From Chimonanthus salicifolius (taxonomy: Eukaryota; Streptophyta; Magnoliopsida; Laurales; Calycanthaceae): a DNA stretch of 64,000 nt. Positions within the stretch are counted from its first letter, which is position 1. Every line of letters starts with the position of its first letter. The DNA is taken from NCBI GenBank assembly GCA_013350335.1, contig CM023538.1, positions 50,109,195 through 50,173,194 of the forward strand, given 5' to 3'. Positions 36,557 to 48,234 of the stretch are shown piece after piece. The translations under genes and the position numbers were made by a program. The notes beneath the pieces are model-generated. The model was given only the letters and a program-made list of their open reading frames with translations, was not told the origin of the DNA and did not search any database.

Positions 36557-38545
36557 TAGGGCTGCAACTCGGGTTGGGTTTTGGCCCGACCCGCATGACC
36601 TGACTCGAGAAATCATGCGGGTCGGGTTACAATGGTCGGACTATAGGGTCGGGTCAGGTTGAGAAGAGAAAAACCCGATCGAAATTCGGGTCTGGTTGGG
36701 CTGTGGTCTTTAAATTTCAACCCGACCAGACCCGATTTGAGAAGACTCGACCCGAATTTCATAACTTAATATAAAAATCCTCACCCTCAAACCTAGTCAG
36801 AACTTTCATTTTCCAGCCCTAGCCGCAGCTTTTTCCTCCCTTCCTTTGCCTACGAATCTGAGATTGTGCTCCTTTCGTCGTTGTCGTTTTTCCTCTTCTT
36901 CACTGACATCTCTTCCCATTCGCACCTAGGTGAGTCTCTCTCTCTCTAGTTCTCTTGTCCGTTCGGCTTGTGCTCCTCGTTCGCGATTGTGTTTCTCATC
37001 ATTGCTTTTCCTATTCTTCACCAAGATCTCTTCCAAGCCGGACCTAGATAAGTCTCTCTCTCTCTTTCTCATGTATGTTCGGTTGTTCCTCTCAAATCTC
37101 TCTATAATCTTGTTTGTTACCTGAAACTGCAATTTGTATTTGGGCTTATTATAATCTTGTCTATTCACCGTCGCTTTTGAGAAATCCAAGAGAGGCCAAT
37201 CAGGCCTGTTTTATGTAAATGATCTCGATTTAGTTATTTTTCATAGAAAACGACCCCTTTTGAGCCTTTTCCATGGAATTAGATAATTTTTTTCCCCCTT
37301 GCAAACTTAAGATAATACTGCCCATGAACAAAGGAAAGTATTTTTTTTTTTTTCATACATCAAAATGGATCCAACTCTATTGCAGACCATTTCTGAACTT
37401 TGATTTTGGAGAAAGAAGGGGTTTAAATTTCTATAAGCTAATTCTTTCTGTACAGTTTTTTTTTTAACAAAAGGAGTGGTAATCTGAAAATTCCAATATT
37501 TTGGGCTTTTAAGGATTAACTTCTTTAGATTAGATGAATTTCTTTTGAATTACTAACATTTGAATTTTGTAGAAATCAGTTTGTAATAAGATACTAGTCT
37601 TTATTTGGTGGGTAAGGAAATGCTCTCATGGAAATTAAAAAAAACAATTCTTAAAAAAAGGTAAACTGAACAATTCTTCAAAAAAGGTAAACTCATTCTT
37701 ATTTGTTGGTGAAACATGATATCCATCATTGCTAGTTGCAAGATTTCTCTTATTTTCCCAGTAATAGGTAATCAAACCTATATGGGAATTTATATTATTG
37801 CAAATGCCTTTGGAACTTCATACCAATTGATTTTTATTGTTTACTTTTACAGTGCCTTTGCAAAAATAGTGTAATGGCGTCGCATAACAATGATGTTGAT
37901 GTTGATGTTTACATTGAAGTAAGATTTCTTTTTCTTTCATTGATAGTTCTTTATTATTTAATTCATTTTTTCCTAGATTTATTTATGTATTTATCATAGT
38001 TGATTAATTATTATGTGTAATGTTTAATTAGATGTTAGGATCCAATAATCCTGTCACTAATGACAATACCATCATTTCGAGTACGGGTGATTGTTCAGTT
38101 GCCACTAGTGGCAAACCAAAGAAATGATACCCACTAAAATCACATGTTAGGCACCATTTTATTAGAGACCCTAAAACTAAGGGGATGATTTAATGACAAT
38201 TTGCAAATATTGCCATGGAAGATATAAAGTTGCTTCTAAAAATGGAACTAGCGCTCTTAGTCGACATTTAACACGATGTACTGCGTATTCGGTGAAAAAT
38301 AAGAGTAAGAAAGTTCTTACATTTGATAGTGTTGAAAAAGAAGATGGTGATGAGGGAGTGGAGCATGCTTTTTGCCTTATAGTTTTAATATGGAACATGC
38401 ACGAGGAGAATTGGCTATTATAATAGTTATGTTAGAGCTTCTATTTTCTATTGTTGATTGTGCACTATTTTGGAGATTTGTGAAATGCATCAATTCTAGA
38501 TTTCAATTCATCTCTCGTACGACGGTTAAAAGGGAATTTTACTAA
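36557..38545 (+). pseudogene. hAT element 5' half with BED-finger transposase relic
   Basis: The left terminus TAGGGCTGCAACTCGGG, with dense 'cgggt/acccg' subterminal words, runs to about 36760. It is followed by a CT-rich leader containing a duplicated unit of about 110 bp (36857-37065). A first small exon MASHNNDVDVDVYIE (37874-37918) ends at a GTAAGA donor. The second starts after AG at 38031 with MLGSNNPVTND. An in-frame stop and a frameshift break the frame before the BED zinc finger CKYC...NGTSALSRHLTRC (about 38200-38280). A second shift leads to FNMEHARGELA...FWRFVKCINSRFQF...TTVKREFY, the conserved segment after the BED finger in hAT transposases, ending in a stop at 38543. The catalytic core and dimerisation domain are missing. 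The right terminus is absent. Confidence 0.8.
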
Positions 38546-38589
38546 ATTGTGAAATGCATCAATCCCTAGATTGTGAAATGCATCAATCC

Positions 38590-38804
38590 TAGAGCAGTAG
38601 ACTTTACTAAAATCCACATTGGTGTAGCTCAACTAATTGCCTCCCGCCTCAGGAAGCGCGAGGTTGCAGGTTCGAACTCTAATGGCCTAACTTTGGTGTG
38701 CCTTAGGGGTAGTGGGCTCATCCGTGAAAGTTTTAGTAGGACTGCATATGAATTTCCCACACGTTAATTTAAAAAAAAAATGTGGAGTAGAGCAGTAGAT
38801 TTTA
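38590..38804 (+). mobile_element. tRNA-derived SINE with 17-bp target duplication
   Basis: Box A-like 'tggtgtagctcaac' (38620-38633) and box B 'ggttcgaactc' (38669-38679) mark an internal Pol III promoter. An A10 tail lies at 38771-38780. The flanks TAGAGCAGTAGAYTTTA at 38590-38606 and 38788-38804 match at 16/17, with a few bases between the tail and the second copy. It inserted just beyond the truncated hAT frame. It is not a tRNA gene, because the body is too long and lacks cloverleaf arms. Confidence 0.8.
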
Positions 38805-38912
38805 AGTGCACTTTGAGGGGCATGCATTAGCATTCCTTGATAAAAATAAGGGCACGTGACATACGTGTGCATGCTTTAGTGGTCACGCTAACTCAGCCAC
38901 TTTGGCCTAGAA

Positions 38913-39305
38913 CATTGTCACAACGACAATTGTTAATAGCAGGATATTTTCAATATCTTGGGCTTTTATCGAAAATTTAATGGGAAAATTTCACGAAAAA
39001 TATATTATTTAAAAAATAATAAAAATAAATATAAAAAATAAATAATGTGGCAGGAGTTTGAAAATATAAATGATATTTTAGAAATAAAAAATATATATTT
39101 GGCCCAAATTTTTTAACGGGAATTTAACGTTAAAATCTCATAATTTTAACATAAATTTACCGTTTCTCACGATAAAACGTGTTTTTAACGAGAATTTACC
39201 GTTAAAAATGGTAGACGCGATAAACTCGCATTTTTAACTCGCAAGAGTTATTTTGCCGATATTTTTATGATAAAAATGAAAATATCAGAGATATTTGTTA
39301 TATTG
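38913..39305. mobile_element. hAT-like MITE, 393-bp copy, inverted orientation
   Basis: Ends CATTGTCACAA and TTGTTATATTG. The 8-bp flanks GCCTAGAA (38905-38912) and GTCTAGAA (39306-39313) are 7/8 identical. It has the same family words as 8886-9279 but in the opposite orientation. Confidence 0.75.
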
Positions 39306-39364
39306 GTCTAGAATAGTAGGCATTTGAAAGATGTTGACAAAATTATTAAATACACATCATAATA

Positions 39365-39573
39365 ATTTTTTTATGGTCAAAGGTGTCTCGTTCGATTAGT
39401 CCTTCGAGACATGTACATGTGTCCCTAAACACACATACCGGGTTCAAACGGTGAGAACTTACTATGTACATATCCCACGGAGAGTGGTCCTTCATTGGAG
39501 TTAACAGGTATTGAACCCAAGACCTCAAATCATAAAGTCTTGCGTCTCAACCACTAGGCTAGCCCCTTGGGGT
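39365..39573 (-). mobile_element. tRNA-derived SINE on the minus strand
   Basis: On the minus strand box A reads TAGCCTAGTGGTTG (39561-39548) and box B GGGTTCAATACC (39518-39507). A T-run at 39365-39371 marks the A-rich tail. No clear target duplication. Confidence 0.7.
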
Positions 39574-39599
39574 TCACATGGGAACAAATTTGACACTGC

Positions 39600-40340
39600 A
39601 TTAGACTAAGGAAAGACAAGGCATTAATTTAAAATTTAATCCATAATTTTAAATATTAGCATCGGTATTTGTATCCATTCTTTGAAAAATAAATAAATTT
39701 TGATGACATATAATGATCAATATAAATAAATTAGAAATAATAATGAAAATTGTTATACAACAAAAAAACATATCATAGATGAGCTGCATAAATAATTTTT
39801 ACATTAAAAATAAATATAGGATGAATATTTCTATAAATTATTGAAAATAAGTGATAGAACGTGTTAAAAGAAGAAAGAACGTGTTAAAAGAAGATTTAAA
39901 TTTCTATCAATAATAAAAAGGAAATAAAATGTAGAGTACATTAGAATAAAAATAAAATGGTAGAGGTACTTAAAATAAAATGTAGAGTAGATTTATATAG
40001 TTATTCAGCGTGTAAGTAGAGAGGAACAAATGTCTCAAAGATTAATCAGGTGCTCTAAGAGTGATGGACACGAAGAAGTTATCTACAATAGAAAACTCAA
40101 TATTTGAATCTTGAATCTAGATTTTCTTACATTTATTAAAAACCTTTAAATGATTTAATCATAAAAGGATAGATAAGAGAGAGAAGGTATTTATCTATGC
40201 CACGTCATAAATTCATGCCATAGATGTTCCGAAAAGATCAACTTGATTAATTATTATAGTTTGACTCAATTTATTTTGTTTTTATCGATATTTTGAATAT
40301 AACTGTCTAAATTTTAGTTAGTATAATTAATACAAAGTGA
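39600..40340. other. Intergenic, nothing recognised
   Basis: AT-rich, no ORF of interest. A short direct duplication 'gaacgtgttaaaagaag' lies near 39860-39890. Confidence 0.5.
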
Positions 40341-40730
40341 TACTTCTTTCATCTCATTTTAGTTGTCTAATTTGAAACATTTGTATTTTTTAAGGAACTC
40401 TCTATATAAGGATAACACTGCATGTGATCTCATCTATTTTCAACACACTTTATACTACTCCATCGTAAATGAGACAACTATTTTGGAACAATTCCAAAAT
40501 CCAAATAAGACAACTAAATTGGGACAGAGGGATTATACTCCCTCCGTCCTATTTTAGTTATCTCATTTGAAACATTTGTATTTTTTAAGGAACTCTCTAT
40601 ATAAGGTTAGCGGTCAATGTGATCTCATCCATTTTCAACACACTTTATGCTACTCCAATATAAATGAGACAACTATTTTGGGACAATCCCAAAATTCATG
40701 TAAGACAACTAAATTGGAACAGAGAGAGTA
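40341..40730 (+). mobile_element. Two Stowaway-type MITEs head to tail
   Basis: Copy A is 40343-40533 and copy B 40538-40728, each about 191 bp and bordered by TA. Terminal repeats of the type CTCCCTCCGTCCTATTTTAG are matched by the right-end 'ctaaattggaacagagagag'. The two are very similar and abut at a shared TATA, the arrangement expected when a second copy enters the TA target beside the first. Confidence 0.85.
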
Positions 40731-40772
40731 TAATAGTTGATGACATCGTATAATGGTTGAGCAATTTAATAA

Positions 40773-42694
40773 GGCCATCCGTTTACACACCCGATTTTTC
40801 TGCCTCTACACACCCGTTTTCAGGTGCGGGTGGCTAATTACTATTTTGCCCCCGCGTTTCCATTCGTTCGAGCGAATGGAAAGTTCATTTCGGCACTCAT
40901 TCGAACGAATGGACGCATACCCATCCAATTTTGATTCGTTCGAACGCATCCCCTTTTAAAATCAATTCGTTCGAATGAATGAATCGGGTGAACAGTAACT
41001 GTTCACCCGTGAACGAATTCATTGAATGAATCTATTTTTTTTTTTTTAATTTCAAAGTTATTTTTTAAGCACTGTGTATTTTTTAAATTTTCCAAATTAA
41101 ATATCCGGACTAATTACGATAATCTAATAAAAATACTTTAAAACTTCAAAGTCTTTTGACACTCCTAAATATTTAAAACACAGTATTTTACAAATAAGGG
41201 TATCCCTAGGGTGTACCGAAAACACATTTATGTTTCTCAAAAGACCTTAAAGTCTTAAAGTATTTTTATCAGGTTATCGTAATTTGTCCGGATATTCAAT
41301 TTGAGAAATTTTGGAAATACACAGTGCTTAAAAAATAACTTTAAAATTTTAAAGGAAATTTTATTATTTAATACACTATGCACATTATTTTTTAAGCACT
41401 GTGTATTTTCAAAATTTCTCAAATTGAATATCCGGACTAATTACGATAACCTGATAAATATACTTTAAGACTTCAAGGTCTTTTGACACTCCTAAATGTA
41501 TTTTTGGCACACCCTAGGGATACCCTTATTTGTAAAATACTGTGTTTTAAATATTTAGGAGTGTCAAAAGACATTTAAGTATTAAAGTATTTTTATCATA
41601 TTATCGTAATTAGTCCAGATATTTAATTTGACAAATTTTAAAAATACATAGTGCTTAAAAAATAACTTTGAAATTAAAAAAAAATTCGATTAATTCGAAT
41701 GAATCATTTCTAATGAATCAATTCATTCGAATGAATTAATTTTCTTTAAAATTTAAAGTTATTTTTTAAGCATTGTATATTTTTTAAATTTCTCAAATTA
41801 AATATCTGGACTAATTACGATAATCTGATAAAAATACTTTAAGACTTTAAGGTCTTTTGACATTCCTAAATATTTAAAACACAGTATTTTACAAATAAGG
41901 GTATCCCTAAGGTGTGCCAAAAATACATTTAGGAGTGTCAAAAGACCTTAAAGTCTTAAAGTATATTTATCAGGTTATCGTAATTAGTCCGGATACTCAA
42001 TTTGAGAAATTTTGAAAATACACTGTGCTTAAAAAATAATGTGCATAGTGTATTAAATAATAAAATCTCATTTAAAACTTTAAAGTTATTTTTTAAGCAC
42101 TGTGTATTTCCAAAATTTCTCAAATTGAATATCCGGAGTAATTACGATAACCTGATAAAAATACTTTAAAATTTCAAGGTCTTTTGAGAAACCTAAATGT
42201 GTTTTCGGTACACCATAGGGATACCCTTATTTGTAAAATACTGTGTTTTAAATATTTAGGAGTGTCAAAAGACCTTAACGTCTTAAAGTATTTTTATCAG
42301 ATTATCGTAATTAGATCGGATATTTAATTTGAGAAATTTTAAAAATATACAGTGCTTAAAAAATAACTTTGAAATTTAAAAAAAAATAGATTCATTCGAA
42401 TGAATCAGTGATTCATTTAATGAATTCGTTCACAGGTGAACAGTAACATGGGTGAACAGTAACGCACGTTACTGTTCACCCGATTCATTCATTCGAACGA
42501 ATTGATTTTAAACAGAGATTCGTTCGAACGAATCAAAATTGGATGGGTATGCGTACATTCGTTTGAACGAATGCCGAAATGAACTTTCCATTCTTTTGAA
42601 CGAATGAAAACGCGGGGGTAAAATGGTAATTAGTTATCTACACCTGAAAATAGATGTGTAGAGACAGAAAAATCGAGTGTGTAAATGAATGGCC
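40773..42694. mobile_element. Large fold-back element 1 (1922 bp)
   Basis: The right half is largely the reverse complement of the left. Ends are GGCCATCCGTTTACACACCC and, on the opposite strand, GGCCATTCATTTACACACTC, and homology continues past 100 bp. A perfect 8-bp duplication TTTAATAA flanks it (40765-40772, 42695-42702). The outer arms carry arrays of 'ttcgttcgaatgaa' palindromes. The middle has four copies of a ~290-bp hairpin core (about 41049-41340, 41381-41670, 41757-42040, 42082-42370). No ORF. The terminal structure suggests a non-autonomous hAT- or MULE-type element. Confidence 0.85.
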
Positions 42695-42702
42695 TTTAAT
42701 AA

Positions 42703-43095
42703 GTACTTACTAATATTTTAATATAGAAATCTAAGTGATTACAACTATTTACTGCTAAAAAAAGAGGTGACAACAACTATTTGTCCATACTAAACACACT
42801 AAGGTAAATGGGTTCCCTCATTAATGATTATGAGTTGTCTTTGTCTCAAAGTTGCAATTATAATTTATAGTTTGTTTAGTTGCCTTTTAGAATATTCCAA
42901 AAAATAGATGGCTCAGACCAAATAAATAAGAGACAACAATTTTGTACTTTTATAAAAGGACATTATTGTGGAATGGATTGGAGAGAATGGTCTATATAGG
43001 TTTAAAGTTTTGATGTCTAAGCGTCTATTAAGTTGGGCACTCGTAAACATTCCAAGAATTAATTATAAAATACTTTTTTCTTATTTTTTTAAAGA
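42703..43095. other. Intergenic, nothing recognised
   Basis: AT-rich spacer between two inverted-repeat elements. Confidence 0.5.
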
Positions 43096-43276
43096 GTAAT
43101 TATTTTTGTACTTTTATTTTTTTTCTCATAGTGCACCATTTAAAAAAAAGAATTCAATTTTTCCCCTACTTCTCTCCTTTCGTCTCTTTTCTGCTTTTCT
43201 AAAAATAAGGGTAAATTTAAAAATTCCTTTTAAAGGAGTGCACCATAAGAAAAAATAAAGGTACAAAAATCACTAT
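43096..43276. mobile_element. Long-terminal-inverted-repeat MITE
   Basis: The left 'tttttgtacttttattttttttct-ata-tgcac' is matched by the reverse complement of the right 'gtgcaccataagaaaaaataaaggtacaaaaa'. Flanks share a 'tttttttaaa' word. Arms of about 45 bp. Confidence 0.6.
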
Positions 43277-43279
43277 CTT

Positions 43280-45045
43280 TTTTTAAAATTATGAAATTAT
43301 AAAGTTAAAAATTAAGATGATTGAATGGAATTCAAGTTTGACACGCATCCACATCATTAGATTAAAAAAGACAGTTATTTTATGACATGAGGGCCGTTAA
43401 AAATACCTATTAATAAAAAAAATATCTTGAATATAAGTTTTAATATTGAATTACTTTTAACCTTATTTAAAAATAGTAATAATAAAACTGATGGAGCTCT
43501 TACCATATTTTATTCTTTGAGAGTCTTCCAATCAAATATCGAAATTGATCAACCTCAAGTAGTTGATGAGTTGGCTAGAAATTTGCTTCAGAATTTTAAG
43601 TTCAATTTTTATTCTATTTTAAAAGATTATTCTCTATAATTTTACTCACTTTGTATAAATATAAAGATTTATACACATCTTATAAATAAAACAGATGCTC
43701 TAAAATATTTAAACACCTGAATCAATTAAAAAAAAAAAAAAGGTGAAGTTGACCCACTGATGCTGGCTAATGTCAGATGACAGAAAAAAAATATCCCATT
43801 GTCCCTCACATGTGCCATGTTGTATGATGATGAATCAAAGACAAGAAAGAAAAGTGAGAAACACAATAGATTCAACACCCATCTTAAGTCGTGCTCTTGG
43901 TTGAGAGAATCTTTGACTTTACCAAAGATACTTCACCACTAAATGCCAACTGAGTCCTCCTTATTTGGTTCCTCATGCTCTTATCATCACTTGCCATGTT
44001 ACCACATAACAATTATAAAATAATATGAGTGGGGAATAAAACTTGGAAAATTTCACTCCTTGTCATAAGCATGAGATCACTTACAAAGTCAGAATAGGCA
44101 AACAAAATCATTTCAAACCCATATTGATAATTAAAGTAGAGAAAAGCTCTAAACATACCATGGAAAAGCACTTTCCATCATTTTCTACTTCCATTTTATG
44201 TGGTCTGTAGGCAACCCATTGATTCAGGAAAACCAACCATGTACTACATGCATGTACCCTATTTTTTTTATTTTTAATTGTGTTATCTAATACTAATACT
44301 ATATGATTTTTTAAAATTCAAAATAGCGGACTATACATTTGATCTATGCGATATTGTTTTATCATCACCATCATCATCAAAATTAATAGACAATATTTCT
44401 AAGTTCTTCTCTTTCATTGAAATAGTAACTTAAGTTACTCCAGCATCCATTATATTTTCTGTTTTATCTTTTGAATTCATCTTGATGTACGACACTATTA
44501 TCACTCCATCATTCTTTTTTTCAAAAATATTTATATGGTTTGTATCGACCAATATATCTATCATATAGTACAACAATTTTTAGTTTTAGATACTAATGTA
44601 GAAAATCTCAATTGTATCCTTCAAACTTACCAAATTTAATAATAAAATCTACTTTTTATTTTACTCAATTTCTACATAAAATTTCTCTACTTTTAGATAT
44701 TAATATGATAAAGTTGGAACAAATCTTTCAAACTCAACAAATCTCATTTTAAAATATCTTTTCCTATTTGTAGTTATTTTTAGATATATTTTTCTTTTTT
44801 TGCTTTTACCAATATGAAAGTAAATTATATTTGTTTAATAAAAGAATAATCAAATTCATTAGACAATCACCTTAAAATGTCTATAAATATATATATAAGA
44901 AGATATCAACATATCAATGTATTAACCAATACTGATATGAGAGACAACAATATGTTTTACCAATATGTTCCACCTAGTATTCGAAGACTAATTTATCTAC
45001 AATAAAAGAGTTTAAGCTTATGTATATTCGGAAAGATGGCACATA
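43280..45045. other. Intergenic, no gene recognised
   Basis: AT-rich. Short plus-strand frame at 43427-43639 has no recognisable domain. Confidence 0.5.
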
Positions 45046-45051
45046 TTAAAT

Positions 45052-45233
45052 GGAAAATGATTTGTGCACCCCCATTTTTACCCAAGGTGCACTCTCTATG
45101 AGTAAAATGTCAGTTTTGGATAAAAATAGAGAGTGCTTTACTGAAAAAAGAAAGAAAAGTTAAGGGCAAAACTGGCATTTCACTCATAGGGATTGTATTT
45201 TTGGTAAAAATGAGGGGTGCACAAATCATTTCC
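45052..45233. mobile_element. MITE with about 60-bp inverted arms
   Basis: Ends GGAAAATGATTTGTGCACCC and, on the opposite strand, GGAAATGATTTGTGCACCCC. Flanks ATATTAAAT (45043-45051) and CTATTAAAT (45234-45242) match at 8/9, a length typical of Mutator-like elements. Arms also share 'ctatgagt-aaatg-cagtttt'. Confidence 0.78.
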
Positions 45234-45242
45234 CTATTAAAT

Positions 45243-45765
45243 TTCTCTTATTCCAACTTAATTATTGGTATTCAAGATTGCATTAGTCTTCCATAACTTA
45301 ATGAAATGGTTTGAATTTTTAACTTAGTGCAATTTATATGTATGAGAATAAATAATCAACCATTTATTGGCGTGATTACTAGTCATGAACAGTGAAAACC
45401 TTTTAAATCATATTATCAACCAATATTGAAAGTAAGCTTGTCTCATGATTAAGTTTCCAATTATGTTTAGGGTGACCTAAGCGGTGAGATCAATTGATTT
45501 GATTTGATTTTTCTACCACCCAAAAACTTTAGGTCAGGGACCAATGCAACACTTTAGTGAGCACTGAGTCAGTGAGCAGTGCTATTTGTTGCTGACACCA
45601 TACCAGTCTCCACTGTCTAAAATAGGAAGCATAATCTATTGTATCATCATTTAACTCTATAGAGGCAGTGCATCAATGGGTCAGGTCCAGTCAGGTCCCA
45701 TCCGACCCTAGACCTTTATTACATGTCTAGGATAGTGTCTGGTCCAGATAGGTGAAGAATATATT
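45243..45765. other. Intergenic, nothing recognised
   Basis: No gene signal; AT-rich sequence leading into the T-run before fold-back element 2. Confidence 0.5.
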
Positions 45766-45773
45766 TTTTTTTT

Positions 45774-46983
45774 GGCGCGACTTGCCGACATCTAATTTTT
45801 CTACCTCTACACATCTGGTTCTGAATTTTTGTGATAAATTATCATTATATTCCACATTTTTACTCATTCAAATGAATGACAAAATATAATTTTAGTTCAT
45901 TTAAATGAATAAGCTGAACAGTAAAACGGAATCCTGTTCAGCCCATTCCTTCGAATGAACGGATGGTTCATTTAAATCTTCAGTATGCACAGCAATGCAT
46001 AGTGTATTATTTAAATAATATTTTTTAAAAAAAATTTAAATTATTTTTTAAGCACTGTGTATTTTCAAAATTTCTCAAATTGAATATCCGGACTAATTAC
46101 GATAACCTAATAAAAATACTTTAAAACTTGAAGGTCTTTTGATACTCCTAAATACTTAAAACACAGTGTTTTACAAATAAAGGTATCCCTCGGCTGTGCC
46201 AAAAACACATTTGTGAGTGTCAAAAGACCTTGAAGTCTTAAAGTATTTTTATCAGGTTACCGTAATTAGTCCAGATATTTAATTTGAGAAATTTTAGAAA
46301 TACAGTGCTTAAAAAATAACGGTCTGTCTTCCATAGGCTACAGTAATGCATAGTGCATTATTTAAATAATAAAATCTCCTTTAAAACTTTAAAGTTATTT
46401 TTTAAGCACCGTGTATTTCCAAAATTTATCAAATTGAATATCCGGACTAATTACGATAATCTGATAAAAATACTTTAAAACTTCAAGGTCTTTTGACACT
46501 CCCAAATGTGTTTTCGGCACAGCCAAAGAATACCCTTATTTGTAAAATAATGTGTTTTAAGCATTTGGGAGTGTCAAAAGACTTTGAAGTCTAAAATTTT
46601 TTTATGAGATTATCGTAATTAGTCTGGATATTTAATTTGAGAAATTTTGAAAATACACAGTGCTTAAAAAATAACTTTAAAATTTTAAAGAAAAATTTAT
46701 TATTTAAATAATGCACTATGCAGCACTGTGCATAGTGTATGTTCGAATGAACCATCCGTTCATTCGAACGAATGGGATGAACAGTAACACGAAACACTGT
46801 TTAGCCCATTCGTTCGAATGAACTAAAGCATTCGTTCGAATGAATGATTCATTCGAATGAATGCTGAAATGAACTGACAGTTCATTCGAATGAGTAAAAA
46901 CGCGAGGGTATAATGACAATTTGCCACAAAATCTGCAATTGAGTGTGTAGAGGAAGAAAAGTCGGGTGTCTGTAAGTCACGCC
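45774..46983. mobile_element. Large fold-back element 2 (1210 bp)
   Basis: Ends GGCGCGACTTGCCGACA and, on the opposite strand, GGCGTGACTTACAGACA, with the arms complementary for hundreds of bases. Both sides are T-runs of nine to ten bases, compatible with an 8- or 9-bp duplication. Two hairpin cores lie at about 46040-46320 and 46400-46675. Outer arms have 'ttcattcgaatgaa' palindromes. Minus-strand frames at 46591-46919 are translations of the palindromes, not genes. Confidence 0.82.
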
Positions 46984-47114
46984 TTTTTTTTTCATCTATA
47001 AATGTAAACTTTTAAGAGCTGCATATTGTCATCATCATCAAAATAAAAAATCATCTACTTAGAGTCACCTTTTCTATTTACACTTCTCCATTTTATTTTA
47101 TCATAAATTATAAA

Positions 47115-48234
47115 GGCGCAACTTATAGAAACCCGACTTTTCTGCCTCTACACACTCAATTCTTGATTTTCGTGGCAAATTACCATTATACCTCCACATT
47201 TTTACTCATTCAAACGAACTGCTAGTTCATTTCGATATTCATTCGAATGAATCATTCATTCGAACGAACGCCTGAAGCACGAAAATTACCATTATACCTC
47301 CACATTTTTACTCATTCAAACGAACTGCTAGTTCATTTCGATATTCATTCGAATGAATCATTCATTCGAACGAACGCCTGAAGTGTAAATTTTTGTTCAT
47401 TCGAATGAATGGGCTGAACAATATTCTGTGTTACTGTTCAGCCCATTCGTTCGAATGAACGGATAGTTCATTCGAACCACTTCCTGCTACAGTATATACA
47501 CAGTAATGCATAGTGCATTATTTAAATAATAAAATTTCCTTTAAAACTTTAAAGTTATTTTTTAAACACTGTGTATTTTCAAATTTCTCAAATTGAATAT
47601 GCGGACTAGTTACGATAACCTAATAAAAATATTTTAAGACATTAAGGTCTTTTGACACTCTCAAATACTTAAAATACAGTGTTTTACAAATAAGGGTATC
47701 CCTTGGTTGTGCCGAAAACATATTTGGGAGTGTCAAAAGACCTTAAAGTCTTAAAGTATTTTTATCAGGTTATCGTAATTAGTCCGGATATTCAATTTGA
47801 GAAATTTTGGAAATACACAGTGCTTAAAAAATAACGGTCTATTTTTCATATGCTATAGTAATGTATAGTGCATTATTTAAATAATAAAATCTCCTTTAAA
47901 ACTTTAAAGTTATTTTTTAAGCACTGTGTGTTTTCAAAATTTCTCAAATTGAATATCCGGACTAAGTACGATAACCTGATAAAGTACTTTAAGACTTAAA
48001 GGTCTTTTGACACTCCCAAATGTGTTTTCGGCACAGCCGAGGGATACCCTTATTTGTAAAATATTGTGTTTTAAGTATTTGGGAGTGTCAAAAGACCTTG
48101 AAGTTTTTAAGTATTTTTATTAGGTTATTATAATTAGTCCAGATATTCAATTTGAGAAATTTTGGAAATATACAGTGCTTAAGAAATAACTTTAAAGTTT
48201 TAAAGAATATTTTATTATTTAAATAATGTACTAC
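47115..48234. mobile_element. Large fold-back element 3, right arm missing
   Basis: Left end GGCGCAACTTATAGAAACCC closely matches element 2. Two hairpin cores lie at about 47545-47835 and 47910-48200. The left arm contains a recent ~106-bp tandem duplication. After the second core the sequence stops at the LINE tail (48235), and the expected right arm is not found beyond the LINE, so it was lost. Confidence 0.78.
47179..47385. repeat. 106-bp tandem duplication in the arm of element 3
   Basis: Two units, starting at 47179 and 47285, are identical over about 99 bp ('attaccattatacctccac' to 'gaacgcctgaag'). The identity implies a recent event. Confidence 0.9.

Noticed and set aside
38607..38690. 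tRNA gene
   Set aside because: Boxes A and B are present but the unit has an A tail, target duplications and a ~100-bp 3' body, so it is a SINE.
40753..40959. Frame with repeated SFERM/SFERI words
   Set aside because: Also a translation of the palindromic arm of fold-back element 1, not a gene.
46591..46919. Frames with repeated HSNE/FIRTN words
   Set aside because: These are translations of the TTCGAATGAA palindrome array in fold-back element 2.
40773..48234. CRISPR-like reading of the palindromic repeats
   Set aside because: The repeats are inverted, not direct with unique spacers, and this is plant nuclear sequence.
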